A DNA stretch of 34,176 nucleotides, taken from the NCBI RefSeq assembly GCF_018332695.1, contig NZ_BOQN01000009.1, positions 1-34,176 of the forward strand, read 5' to 3'. The number at the start of each line of letters is the position of its first letter. Position 1 is the first letter of the stretch. Source of the stretch: Paractinoplanes toevensis (GTDB lineage: Bacteria; Actinomycetota; Actinomycetes; Mycobacteriales; Micromonosporaceae). Positions 7,287-13,868 of this stretch are shown here, in pieces. A program made the translations under genes and the position numbers. Under the pieces are notes generated by a model. The model saw only the letters and a program-made list of their open reading frames with translations. It searched no databases and was not told the DNA's origin.

Positions 7287-7525
7287 CCGCCCCGGTGATG
7301 CCGCTTCTGACCGCCAGGCAGCAGCGTGTCCTTGCGTTCATCCGCGACTTTCACACCGAGCACGGCTGGGCGCCGTCGCTGCGGGAGATCGGCCAGCATG
7401 TCGGTCTGCGTCCGTCCGGGGTGCAGTACCAGCTGGTCCAGCTGGAACGGATGGGCTGGATCCGGCGGGCGCCCAACTTGCCGCGGGCACTGGTCGTACT
7501 GGACCCGGCGACGGGCCGGCCGTGA
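7283..7525 (+). CDS. LexA-type winged-helix protein without peptidase domain
   Basis: 80 residues from GTG 7283. It matches the actinobacterial LexA DNA-binding domain nearly end to end: LTARQQRVLAFIRDF, then GWAPSLREIGQHVGL, then VQYQLVQLERMGWIRR and RALVV. LexA is about 230 residues and has a C-terminal S24 peptidase that cleaves itself when RecA is active; that domain is missing here. The protein should bind DNA, possibly SOS-like boxes, but cannot be self-cleaved. It could be a truncated phage repressor or a permanent brake on the host SOS response; both are inference. Confidence 0.85.
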   Translation: MTAPVMPLLTARQQRVLAFIRDFHTEHGWAPSLREIGQHVGLRPSGVQYQLVQLERMGWIRRAPNLPRALVVLDPATGRP

Positions 7526-7890
7526 AGCTGCCCGCCGGATTTGAATTCGCGTTCCCCGCCGGCTCGGAGATCCCGTGTGTCTGCCGCTGCGCCGCCGAGG
7601 TGATGGTGTGCGGCCGGCGTCTGCACCAGTCGCAGCATCGGGGCTGGGTGCCGACGTTGCAGCCTGCCGATCCGGCGGTGGTGTGTCAGGCGTGCGCCGC
7701 TGTGGTGGCCCGGATGCGGCGGCCTGTGGGTGTGCCGGAGGAGGGCTGCTGCCCGGTCTGCCACGGCGAGGTGGCGCTGACGGGTGGGCTGGTTACGGCG
7801 CACGGGGCGTGGCGGATGGGACGGCACGGGCCTCGGGTCACCGGGGAGCCGTGCAGCGGTGAGGGCATGGCGCCGGAGGTCGAGGCGTGA
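7522..7890 (+). CDS. cysteine-rich zinc-binding protein
   Basis: 122 residues, overlapping the LexA-like stop by four bases. Ten Cys and several His are arranged as CVCRC, VCGRRLHQS, VCQACAAVV and CCPVCH, suggesting two zinc sites. This is the last plus-strand gene before the divergent switch at 8.1 kb. No family recognised. Confidence 0.75.
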   Translation: MKLPAGFEFAFPAGSEIPCVCRCAAEVMVCGRRLHQSQHRGWVPTLQPADPAVVCQACAAVVARMRRPVGVPEEGCCPVCHGEVALTGGLVTAHGAWRMGRHGPRVTGEPCSGEGMAPEVEA

Positions 7891-7895
7891 GGCGG

Positions 7896-8144
7896 CTACC
7901 GGTCGGTCGGCTCTTTGAGAGCTTCCCGCGCCCTGCGGTACCAGTCCATCGGGACGAAGACGCCGCGGTCGATGCCGTGCTTGGTCGCGAAGATGTGCGT
8001 GCCCTCTTCGGCGGCCTTCTCAAGCTCTTGACCAAGCACTTTTCGCAGCGCTTCGACGCCCATGGTCTTGGTCTTCGGCATGTCCGGATCGTACCGCTCT
8101 CCGTAAGGAGTGCCGTAAGGCGGCACTTCCAGCGTGATCGACAT
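7896..8144 (-). CDS. Phd/YefM-like antitoxin-family protein
   Basis: 82 residues, the only minus-strand gene in the first 25 kb. I chose ATG 8144 because gagga lies six bases before it; ATG 8150 would leave no spacing. The order is a short N-terminal strand (MSITLEVPP), then VEALRKVLGQELEKAAEEG, then TKHGIDRGVFVPMDWYRRAREAL. This resembles Phd/YefM antitoxins, which bind operators through the N-terminal half and a toxin through the C-terminal helix. No toxin gene is adjacent. It faces the ParB-like gene across a palindrome, so it may be an autoregulated repressor, or an orphan antitoxin that blocks host toxins. Confidence 0.65.
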   Translation of the reverse strand: MSITLEVPPYGTPYGERYDPDMPKTKTMGVEALRKVLGQELEKAAEEGTHIFATKHGIDRGVFVPMDWYRRAREALKEPTDR

Positions 8145-8166
8145 CGTCATTCCTCTAGGTTGGCCT

Positions 8167-8195
8167 TTGTCGTTCCTTAAGGAACGCGGTACGGT
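8167..8195 (+). promoter_or_regulatory. predicted early promoter overlapped by palindrome
   Basis: A -35-like TTGTCG (8167-8172) and a -10-like TACGGT (8190-8195) are separated by exactly 17 bases and read toward the ParB-like gene at 8250, leaving a leader of about 50 bases. The actinobacterial -10 rule TANNNT is met. The 16-bp palindrome lies between and over these boxes, which is where a repressor would block polymerase. Confidence 0.5.
8171..8186. promoter_or_regulatory. 16-bp perfect palindromic operator candidate
   Basis: CGTTCCTTAAGGAACG is a perfect inverted repeat with no spacer. It sits 27 bases from the Phd-like start and inside the predicted promoter of the ParB-like gene. AT-centred perfect palindromes of this size are typical sites for dimeric repressors. 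The likely binder is the Phd-like protein or the LexA-like protein; the sequence alone does not decide which. I see no second copy in the window. Confidence 0.55.
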
Positions 8196-8249
8196 CTAGC
8201 TTACGGCCCAGCGAGAGGCTGGCCAACAAGAACTCAGCCGAGGAGCCCC

Positions 8250-9059
8250 ATGGCCCGCTACGAAACCGTCCAAGTCACCCCGCGTATCGCGAAGCAGTGG
8301 CTCGGCAAGAACGTCGAGAACAACCGCCTCCCCAAGGGCAGCAAGATCCCCGCCTACGCCCGCGACATGATCAGCGGAAATTGGCAGGGCAACACTGGCG
8401 AAACCATCAAGTTCGACCCCGACGGCAACCTCATTGACGGGCAGAACCGCCTACGCGCTGTCGTGATGGCAGGCGTCCCGGTCACCTTCGATGTGGCCTA
8501 CGACGTGCCCGCCCAGGCCATGCAGGTTGTAGATACCGGCGCCGCCCGCACCGCCTCGGATGTACTTCGCATTGCTGGGGTTGCCGACCGGATGCGCTGC
8601 TCCGCAATCGTCCGCTGGGCGATCATGTGGGACGCGAAAGTCTTCATGGGTCGTGGCGGTACGCACCTGCCAACCACCAGTGAAGTCATCGACCGATACA
8701 TGGCCGAGCCGGGCCTCTTCGACGCCGCGAGCAAACGCGCTACGGACTGCCAGAACCGTGGGCTCGGCGCCGGAGCCCCGGCTGGGCTGGCTTACTACCT
8801 GTTCGCCAGCATCGACAGTGAGCAGACCCACCAGTTCTTCGATCAGTACATCTCGGGCGCGAACTTGCCGAACCGCAGTGCGGTGCTGGCCTTGCGCAAC
8901 AAGATCGCCCGTTCTCGGATCGATCGGATCACCCGCGCCGAGCAGTTGGCCTTGTTTATCCGGGCGTGGAACGCGTTCCGGGACGGCAAGCCGGTCGACC
9001 GGCTCCAACTGGTGAAGTCCGGCGATCTGACCAATCTCAACTTCCCACAGCCGAAGTGA
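8250..9059 (+). CDS. ParB/sulfiredoxin-like phage protein
   Basis: 269 residues; gaggag precedes the ATG. The ParB/Srx core is in residues 20-100: helices with YARDMISGNW, then ETIKFDPDGNLIDGQNRLRAVVMAG with the conserved D-G-Q-x-R-L-R motif, then VDTGAARTASDVL. The C-terminal half is helical (IARSRIDRITRAEQLALFIRAWNAF). Phage members of this family are widespread; the DGQxR site is a nucleotide-binding or nuclease/ATPase pocket in characterised relatives. The role here is unknown. It opens the 8.25-13.5 kb operon under its own predicted promoter. Confidence 0.8.
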   Translation: MARYETVQVTPRIAKQWLGKNVENNRLPKGSKIPAYARDMISGNWQGNTGETIKFDPDGNLIDGQNRLRAVVMAGVPVTFDVAYDVPAQAMQVVDTGAARTASDVLRIAGVADRMRCSAIVRWAIMWDAKVFMGRGGTHLPTTSEVIDRYMAEPGLFDAASKRATDCQNRGLGAGAPAGLAYYLFASIDSEQTHQFFDQYISGANLPNRSAVLALRNKIARSRIDRITRAEQLALFIRAWNAFRDGKPVDRLQLVKSGDLTNLNFPQPK

Positions 9060-9067
9060 GCGGAGCG

Positions 9068-9391
9068 ATGACCAATCCCGACTTCCTGCGCGGCCCCTGG
9101 CTGGCCGTTCTCGCCGACCAGTACGGCTACGTCTTCTCGTCGTTCGACGTGGCCCGCGAGGAGACCGACGACGCTGAGGAGTTCCGCGTCTCGATCGTGC
9201 GCGGCACCGCCGCGCCTTCTGAGGACGACGACACCCTGCGACTGCCCGGCACCTTCCAGTCCGGTGACCAGATCTTCGAACTGGACGGGCTGTACCTCGA
9301 CGGCGACGGCGACACCTCGACCAGCGCCGAGGCCCGGTTCGCGCAGGCGCAGGCCATGGCCACCGGGCTGAACGCGGCAGGTGCGGCGTGA
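9068..9391 (+). CDS. hypothetical acidic protein
   Basis: 107 residues from ATG 9068, eight bases past the preceding stop, with a ggag site. I reject the longer frame from 8966 because it lies within the ParB-like gene. The protein is strongly acidic (EETDDAEEF, EDDDTL, DGDGDTS) and opens with a hydrophobic WLAVLADQYGYVF helix. It has the charge pattern of a DNA mimic but no family match I know. Confidence 0.72.
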   Translation: MTNPDFLRGPWLAVLADQYGYVFSSFDVAREETDDAEEFRVSIVRGTAAPSEDDDTLRLPGTFQSGDQIFELDGLYLDGDGDTSTSAEARFAQAQAMATGLNAAGAA

Positions 9392-9618
9392 TCACCCTCC
9401 CCGTTCTGACCACCGTCCCTGCTCACCCCTTCGAGCCCGCCGTGCATGTCACCGCGAGCGGCTCGGTGCCGGATCCGCGCTGCGGCTACCTCCACAAGGT
9501 CGACGGCGAGATCGGCGTGTTCTGCGCCGAGTTCTCCGACCACCGCGTCCACAACGGCCAGGACGTCCAGGTGCGGGTGCACGACTGGGACGACGAGACC
9601 GAGGAGATGAACCGATGA
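9388..9618 (+). CDS. small hypothetical protein
   Basis: 76 residues, GTG overlapping the previous stop. A beta-rich pattern (PAVHVTASGSV, GEIGVFCAEFSDHRVH, QVRVHDWDDE) suggests a small barrel or sandwich, ending in an acidic tail. No family recognised; one member of a tightly coupled run of small genes. Confidence 0.72.
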   Translation: MITLPVLTTVPAHPFEPAVHVTASGSVPDPRCGYLHKVDGEIGVFCAEFSDHRVHNGQDVQVRVHDWDDETEEMNR

Positions 9619-9878
9619 CCGACCTCCACCCCACCAGGACCCGCCTTGACCTGCTTCAGGACGCCAAGGACGGGCTGATCGTCGCTGACCGTCGAGGGGA
9701 CGTTGTCTGGCGTGACGAACGACTGGCCGGGATCTACAACCCGATTACCGCAACCCGGACCAAGGTCACGGCCCGCGCCCGCGAGCTTGAGCAGGCCGAG
9801 TGGATTGTGCTTGGTGGTAGCGGTAGCTACAACCTGACCGACGCTGGTCGCGAGATCCTGCGGGCGGCGAACCGATGA
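9615..9878 (+). CDS. small hypothetical protein, winged-helix-like end
   Basis: 87 residues from ATG 9615, overlapping the previous stop. The upstream in-frame extension is Arg-rich and rejected. The order helix (LDLLQDAKDGLIVAD), strand, helix (TKVTARARELEQAEW), strand and YNLTDAGREILRAA resembles a winged helix whose final turn is L-T-x-x-G-R-E-I-L. DNA binding is possible but not shown. Confidence 0.72.
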   Translation: MTDLHPTRTRLDLLQDAKDGLIVADRRGDVVWRDERLAGIYNPITATRTKVTARARELEQAEWIVLGGSGSYNLTDAGREILRAANR

Positions 9879-10195
9879 CCAACCTCGCCCCGTACCCGAC
9901 CAGCGCCGACGACGTGACCGCCGACAAGCTCGCCCGGCACCTCGCCGTCGCCACGCAGCACCTCCACATCAAGACCATCGACGCGCCCGACGTCAGCCGT
10001 GACGCCATGGGCAGGTTCGTCCACCAGTGGGGCGTCCTGTTCCTGCTCCGCGAAATCCAGGAACGCGCCGGGGTGCACCAGGCCGACGCTCTGGCCCGCG
10101 CCCTGTGGGAGTCGTGGCAGGACGGCAGTCACCTCGGCGAGATGTTGTGGGAGTGGCTCACCGAGTACGGCATCGACCCAGAGGCAATCCGATGA
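9875..10195 (+). CDS. hypothetical helical protein
   Basis: 106 residues, ATGA overlap. It is almost all helix (ADKLARHLAVATQHLH, MGRFVHQWGVLFLLREIQE, ADALARALWESWQD, LGEMLWEWLTEYG) and rich in Trp. No family recognised. Coupled to genes on both sides. Confidence 0.75.
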   Translation: MTNLAPYPTSADDVTADKLARHLAVATQHLHIKTIDAPDVSRDAMGRFVHQWGVLFLLREIQERAGVHQADALARALWESWQDGSHLGEMLWEWLTEYGIDPEAIR

Positions 10196-10476
10196 GCGGC
10201 AGCACTTGGGTCAAGGTCGCGCACAGCAAGTACGACGACTACCGGCGCATCCTCGACGAACCGGCGTCCAAGCACGTCGACCTTCAGGCGTCCATCCGCG
10301 AACGCCAACTCGCGGAGATGGTTCCGCATCTCGCCGCTGAGATCGAGCGGCTGCAGGCAATCGTCACGGCAGTCACTGCCCTGACCCGCGACACCGACGG
10401 CAACGACTTGAACGGCGACGTTGACCTCCCGGTCGGCGTCTTCCAGCAGGCAATCCATGAGGGGGCGGCCCAGTGA
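10192..10476 (+). CDS. hypothetical protein
   Basis: 94 residues; ATG 10192 overlaps the previous stop, so the longer Arg-rich frame from 10027 is rejected. A helix at about 25-65 (ASIRERQLAEMVPHLAAEIERLQAIVTAV) could be a coiled coil. Function unknown. Confidence 0.72.
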   Translation: MSGSTWVKVAHSKYDDYRRILDEPASKHVDLQASIRERQLAEMVPHLAAEIERLQAIVTAVTALTRDTDGNDLNGDVDLPVGVFQQAIHEGAAQ

Positions 10477-10769
10477 CCGCAACCCTGACTCCGGCCGAGC
10501 AGCAAGAGGCCGAGCGACTGCTGGCCGGCCTCCACGACCGCGGCTACATCGACTACGAGCAGCACAAGACCCTGACCGCTGGCGCCCGGGTCCGGCATCG
10601 CGGCCAGCAGTACCCGGAGGCGTACCGAGACGGCACCGGCAACATCGTGGCGGTCACCGCGCGCAACGAGCGCGACGTGGAGCTCGTCGTGGCCTACGAC
10701 AAGCCACGGTTCGAGGGGATGTCGCGGTTGACGGTCCTCGCCGACTACCACGTTGAGGTGATCGGCTGA
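10473..10769 (+). CDS. hypothetical protein with KOW/SH3-like strand pattern
   Basis: 98 residues, GTGA overlap. A short N-terminal helical hairpin (EQQEAERLLAGLHDRGYID) is followed by strands (ARVRHRGQQYPEAY, GNIVAVTARNERDVELVVAYD, LTVLADYHVEVI) that look like a small barrel. The G-A-R-V-R-H-R-G step resembles KOW-type turns, but this is weak. It overlaps the DUF5131 gene by one base. Confidence 0.72.
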   Translation: MTATLTPAEQQEAERLLAGLHDRGYIDYEQHKTLTAGARVRHRGQQYPEAYRDGTGNIVAVTARNERDVELVVAYDKPRFEGMSRLTVLADYHVEVIG

Positions 10770-11743
10770 TGGGCGACAAGACCCACATCTCCTGGTCGGA
10801 TGCCACCTGGAATCCGATCACGGGCTGTTCGAAGACATCCGAGGGATGTCTGAACTGCTACATCGACCGCACCCCGCCGTTCCGGATGGCTCACCGCAAG
10901 TTCGACGGCCCGGACATCGGCGCGACGACTGGTGTCAAACTGCACTCCGAGCGACTCGGCATCCCGATGCGGTGGACCAAGCCTCGCATGATCTTCGTGT
11001 GCAGCCTCGCGGATCTGTTCCAGGACGAGGTGCCCACCCAGTTCATCGCCGAGGTCTTCGCGGTCATCAGCATCGCCGAGCAGCACATTTTCCAGGTGCT
11101 GACCAAGCGGCACGGCCGGATGCGGTCGGTACTCAACTCGCCCGCGTTCTGGGCCATGGTCGACGCGGCACGCGCTGTTCGCGGATACGACTTGATTCCC
11201 GGGCAGGCGCCGCATGCCCTACCCAACGCCTGGATCGGCGTGTCGACCGAAAACCAGAAATGGGCTGACCTCCGCATCCCCGCCCTGCTCGCCACGCCGG
11301 CCGCAGTCCGCTGGATCTCGGCGGAGCCACTGCTCGGCCCGATCGTTCTCGCCGACGACCACAGCGGCCACGAACGCGACTTCCAGGGCACTCACTACCA
11401 GTGCCTGACCTGCTCGACCGAGGAGAACGAGGTCGAGTGGCAGACCCAGGAGTTCCCGGCACTCGATTGGATCGTGTGCGGCGGCGAGTCCGGGCCGAAG
11501 GCGCGCCCGATGCTGCCGGAATGGGCGCAGAGCCTGCGTGACCAGTGCGTCAGGGCGGACGTCCGCTATCACTTCAAACAGTGGGGTGAATGGGCGCCGT
11601 TCGTGGCAGGCGTAGCTCCGGGCAAGGAGATCCGCGCCTACCCGGGAGCGATGGTCCAGAAGGTCGGCAAGAAGGCCGCTGGTCGCTTGCTGGAAGGCCG
11701 CGAATGGGACGAGTTTCCGACTGCCGCTGGGATGGCGCAGTGA
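10769..11743 (+). CDS. DUF5131 / phage Gp37-Gp68 family radical-SAM-like protein
   Basis: 324 residues. The signature ISWSDATWNPITGC, followed at once by C-x6-C-x2-C (Cys20, Cys27, Cys30), is diagnostic of the Gp37/Gp68 family. The next landmarks agree: PRMIFVCSLADLFQDEVP, FQVLTKRHGRM, NAWIGVSTENQ and DWIVCGGESG. The family is related to radical SAM and spore photoproduct lyase folds and is likely to bind an iron-sulfur cluster. It is widespread in phages and of unknown substrate; DNA or nucleotide modification has been suggested but is not proven. All landmarks are intact. Confidence 0.92.
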   Translation: MGDKTHISWSDATWNPITGCSKTSEGCLNCYIDRTPPFRMAHRKFDGPDIGATTGVKLHSERLGIPMRWTKPRMIFVCSLADLFQDEVPTQFIAEVFAVISIAEQHIFQVLTKRHGRMRSVLNSPAFWAMVDAARAVRGYDLIPGQAPHALPNAWIGVSTENQKWADLRIPALLATPAAVRWISAEPLLGPIVLADDHSGHERDFQGTHYQCLTCSTEENEVEWQTQEFPALDWIVCGGESGPKARPMLPEWAQSLRDQCVRADVRYHFKQWGEWAPFVAGVAPGKEIRAYPGAMVQKVGKKAAGRLLEGREWDEFPTAAGMAQ

Positions 11744-12093
11744 CCACCCTCCCCACCGACGTCGTCCGCATGGTTCTGGCTGGCGACAGGCGCCGCGCCA
11801 CCCGGGCGAACACCGCCCTGAGCGTCCTGTCCCGCTACGAGCGCCGCCTGGTCCGGGAGGCCGCCGTTATGGGCTACGTCCTGGGCCGCCAGGACGGCTA
11901 CATCAAGGCCCGTCAGGGGGCCAGCACCAGCGACTCCGGCGGCTATCCGAAGGACTCAGCGATCCTCCAGGACGTCATCGAGCACTGCGACTCAACCAGC
12001 GACAGATTCCCGTACCTGGCCGCCGCGTGCGCCGGCCAGCGTCGGCGGGTCACGAGGGCCCGGCTGTGGGCTGGAGAGGAGACGGAACGATGA
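11740..12093 (+). CDS. hypothetical helical protein
   Basis: 117 residues from GTG 11740 (GTGA overlap with DUF5131). The pattern is helical and basic: SRYERRLVREAAVMGYVLGRQDG, then an acidic helix ILQDVIEHCDST, then a basic tail QRRRVTRARLW. Proteins with ERRLVREAAVMGY are recurrent in actinophages, without known function. Confidence 0.75.
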   Translation: MTTLPTDVVRMVLAGDRRRATRANTALSVLSRYERRLVREAAVMGYVLGRQDGYIKARQGASTSDSGGYPKDSAILQDVIEHCDSTSDRFPYLAAACAGQRRRVTRARLWAGEETER

Positions 12094-12383
12094 GCCTTGA
12101 CCTCGACGCAATCAGGAACCGCTCGGACGTCTACGGCAGCGCCTACCGGGAGGGCGGGTGGCGCGATGCGGGATGGTTCGCCGGGGAGTCCGCCAGCGAC
12201 GTTCCAGACCTTGTTGCTGAGGTCGAGCGATTGACCGTGATCGCCGATGCGGCCCGCGCCTACGTCGCCCAGCCCGACCGACCGGAGGGCATGGACCCGA
12301 ACGACGCCCACGAGTGGGACTGCGAAGCCGAACGGCGCTACCTGGCACTACAGGACGCCATCCAGGAGGCGGATGCCCTATGA
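12090..12383 (+). CDS. hypothetical protein with coiled-coil pattern
   Basis: 97 residues, ATG overlapping the previous stop. The DVPDLVAEVERLTVIADAARAY stretch is a motif repeated across many actinophage small proteins. Acidic and helical; C-terminus CEAERRYLALQDAIQEA. Role unknown. Confidence 0.75.
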   Translation: MSLDLDAIRNRSDVYGSAYREGGWRDAGWFAGESASDVPDLVAEVERLTVIADAARAYVAQPDRPEGMDPNDAHEWDCEAERRYLALQDAIQEADAL

Positions 12384-12496
12384 CCGCCTACCGCTTCTCC
12401 CGGCGCCGCGTCTTCATCTGGGACATCGGCGAGTGGGTCCTGACCGACGACCACCGGGTGTGGCGTGTCGCCTTTCTCAGGGGAGGCGCCCGGTGA
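12380..12496 (+). CDS. 38-residue small protein
   Basis: ATG 12380 overlaps the upstream stop and the stop overlaps the next GTG, so it is coupled on both sides. It is basic (SRRRVFIWDIGEWVLTDDH, ending LRGGAR) and contains three Trp. The in-frame extension upstream is rejected as shadow. No function can be assigned. Confidence 0.55.
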   Translation: MTAYRFSRRRVFIWDIGEWVLTDDHRVWRVAFLRGGAR

Positions 12497-12666
12497 AGCA
12501 GCATCTGATCCACACCCACGGCGACCTGATTCTCGTCATGGGCACCGACGGGCAAGTCCGTGCCTACGAGGTTGAAGCCGACGGGAGCCTCACCGAGGCA
12601 AAGCCCGCAGTCGCTTTGGCGCTGCGGGAATCCCGTGACATCGCAGCAGGTGACCCTGATGTCTGA
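12493..12666 (+). CDS. 57-residue hypothetical protein
   Basis: GTG 12493 overlaps the previous stop. Two strands (LIHTHGDLILVMG, QVRAYEVEADGSL) and an acidic end. Nothing recognisable; overlaps the next gene by eight bases. Confidence 0.6.
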   Translation: MKQHLIHTHGDLILVMGTDGQVRAYEVEADGSLTEAKPAVALALRESRDIAAGDPDV

Positions 12667-12880
12667 CGAAACGTTCACCATCAACGGCGTCACGGTCACC
12701 GCCCGACTGCTGGCGATGGCCCGTAACGAGCTGGCCCGGACCAGCGTCTTCAACGCCGGGTTCATCCCTCGGTTCGACCAGCTCACCGAACACGAGCAGA
12801 CCATCTCCGTGCTCGACGCCGGCAACTACCTGAAGGCGCTCGCACGGATCGTGCCCGGGGTGGCGGGTGAGCCGACGTGA
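12659..12880 (+). CDS. 73-residue hypothetical protein
   Basis: ATG 12659 sits inside the end of the preceding gene, with a cagcaggtg site upstream. It opens with a strand (FTINGVTVTARLL) and continues with a helix ending AGNYLKALARIVPG. No family recognised. Confidence 0.65.
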   Translation: MSDETFTINGVTVTARLLAMARNELARTSVFNAGFIPRFDQLTEHEQTISVLDAGNYLKALARIVPGVAGEPT

Positions 12881-13119
12881 CCGGCTACAACGTCCGCGAG
12901 CGTGTCTACGTCACCCCCGCCCAGCAGGAGGTGCTGCGGCTGCTCGCTGAAGGGGACACCGACCAGGAGATCGCCGCCACCCTCGGCGTCTCCAAGGGCA
13001 CGGTCGAAACGCACATCAAGGCGCTGCGCTGGGCGTTGACCGCCTGCAACCGGACCCATGTGGTGGCCCGCGGCTACCAGGAAGGGCTGCTGCCCACCGA
13101 CCGGAAGGTGACGTCGTGA
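12877..13119 (+). CDS. LuxR/GerE-type HTH protein
   Basis: 80 residues, GTGA overlap. The core VTPAQQEVLRLLAEGDTDQEIAATLGVSKGTVETHIKAL is a clear GerE-type helix-turn-helix, with the Gly in the turn and the V-E-T-H-I-K recognition helix. No sensor or receiver domain is present, as in many phage regulators. It should bind DNA as a dimer and may regulate this operon or a host promoter. Confidence 0.85.
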   Translation: MTGYNVRERVYVTPAQQEVLRLLAEGDTDQEIAATLGVSKGTVETHIKALRWALTACNRTHVVARGYQEGLLPTDRKVTS

Positions 13120-13298
13120 CCGAGATCCCGAACGAGCGCGAGTGCTGGTACCACGCCGCCGACTGCCTCAGCGCCGCCTACAAGGAGCTGGGCGACGCGG
13201 GCGACGACCTGCGCGGGCTGGCCGACCCTGGGTTCTTCAAGGCTCTCGCCGAGGCGAAGGACGCCATCAACCGGGCCAAGAACGAGATCCGCGCGTGA
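13116..13298 (+). CDS. 60-residue hypothetical protein
   Basis: GTG 13116 overlaps the previous stop (GTGA). Helical, with ECWYHAADCLSAAYKEL, LADPGFFKALAEAKDAI and NRAKNEIRA. Function unknown. Confidence 0.68.
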   Translation: MTEIPNERECWYHAADCLSAAYKELGDAGDDLRGLADPGFFKALAEAKDAINRAKNEIRA

Positions 13299-13465
13299 GC
13301 ACCGCCGGTCTCGATCTCACCCCCGAGATGGTCGACCTCCGGCGGCGTCGTGCCGTGCGACTGGTTCAGGCCGGCGACACCGTGGCGGAGGCTGCGGCGC
13401 GGGTTGGGGTGCATCGGCGGACGGTGGAGCGGTATTTGGCGTGGATGCGACGCAACAGCAATTAG
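13295..13465 (+). CDS. small HTH (homeodomain-like) protein
   Basis: 56 residues from GTG 13295. The RRAVRLVQAGDTVAEAAARVGVHRRTVERYL core is an HTH_23/29-type helix-turn-helix, as in transposase or terminase N-termini. Short and basic, so probably a free DNA-binding protein. It is the last gene of the coupled run before the non-overlapping 13.47-13.87 kb stretch. Confidence 0.75.
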   Translation: MSTAGLDLTPEMVDLRRRRAVRLVQAGDTVAEAAARVGVHRRTVERYLAWMRRNSN

Positions 13466-13867
13466 TTCAACCACAACACAAATTAGAGACCTGCACATTT
13501 ACAAAGGAGCGCCCGTGATCATTTCTGTGCCAGAAATCGGCCCGATGATTGCGGGCCGCACTGTGCCCGGCGTCAACACCCGTGCGGGTGGATCTCCTTG
13601 CAGGGCAACGGAATTCACGTCCGAAACGGGGAGCGACACGCCCGGGAAATCGCACAGATGTCGTAAGATAAAAAGACGCGCGGCCATTGGTGTTGGTAGC
13701 ACCGCCGACCGCGCTAACCCGACCCGCTTCTCTACCCCAGAAGCCAAGAGAAGGGAGGGCCAGGCTGTGCAAAAGCTTATGGCCCCAGCGTACGCCATTT
13801 ATGGCAGACCCGCAGCTACGTCGAGATGTCAAGCTGTCACGATCTTGACCGTGGCGGTGGTTGTCTG
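13466..13867 (+). promoter_or_regulatory. hairpin-rich leader before the replication genes
   Basis: About 400 bases that are less GC-rich than the surroundings (including runs such as ataaaaag and cacaaatta), between two tightly packed operons. Inverted repeats: CGGCCCG/CGGGCCG (13538-13558), CACCCG/CGGGTG (13577-13590), GCGCGG/CCGCGC with GGTG/CACC nested inside (13678-13714), and GCTTCT/AGAAGC (13726-13744). No clear -35/-10 pair is visible. The stretch may hold a promoter, an RNA element or an origin; a possible gene in it is listed separately. Confidence 0.45.
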
Positions 13868-13868
13868 A
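13515..13868 (+). CDS. doubtful 117-residue ORF in the leader
   Basis: An aaaggag site lies five bases before GTG 13515, and the stop overlaps the next gene in a TGATG junction, both of which favour coding. Against it: third-position GC is far below the neighbours (many codons end in A or T), and the product is a low-complexity basic sequence (KSHRCRKIKRRAAIG, PEAKRREGQAVQKL) with no domain. It may be recently acquired, or non-coding. Low confidence. Confidence 0.3.
   Translation: MIISVPEIGPMIAGRTVPGVNTRAGGSPCRATEFTSETGSDTPGKSHRCRKIKRRAAIGVGSTADRANPTRFSTPEAKRREGQAVQKLMAPAYAIYGRPAATSRCQAVTILTVAVVV

Noticed and set aside
13499..13798. Minus-strand 99-residue ORF in the leader
   Set aside because: No ribosome site or domain; composition does not look protein-like.
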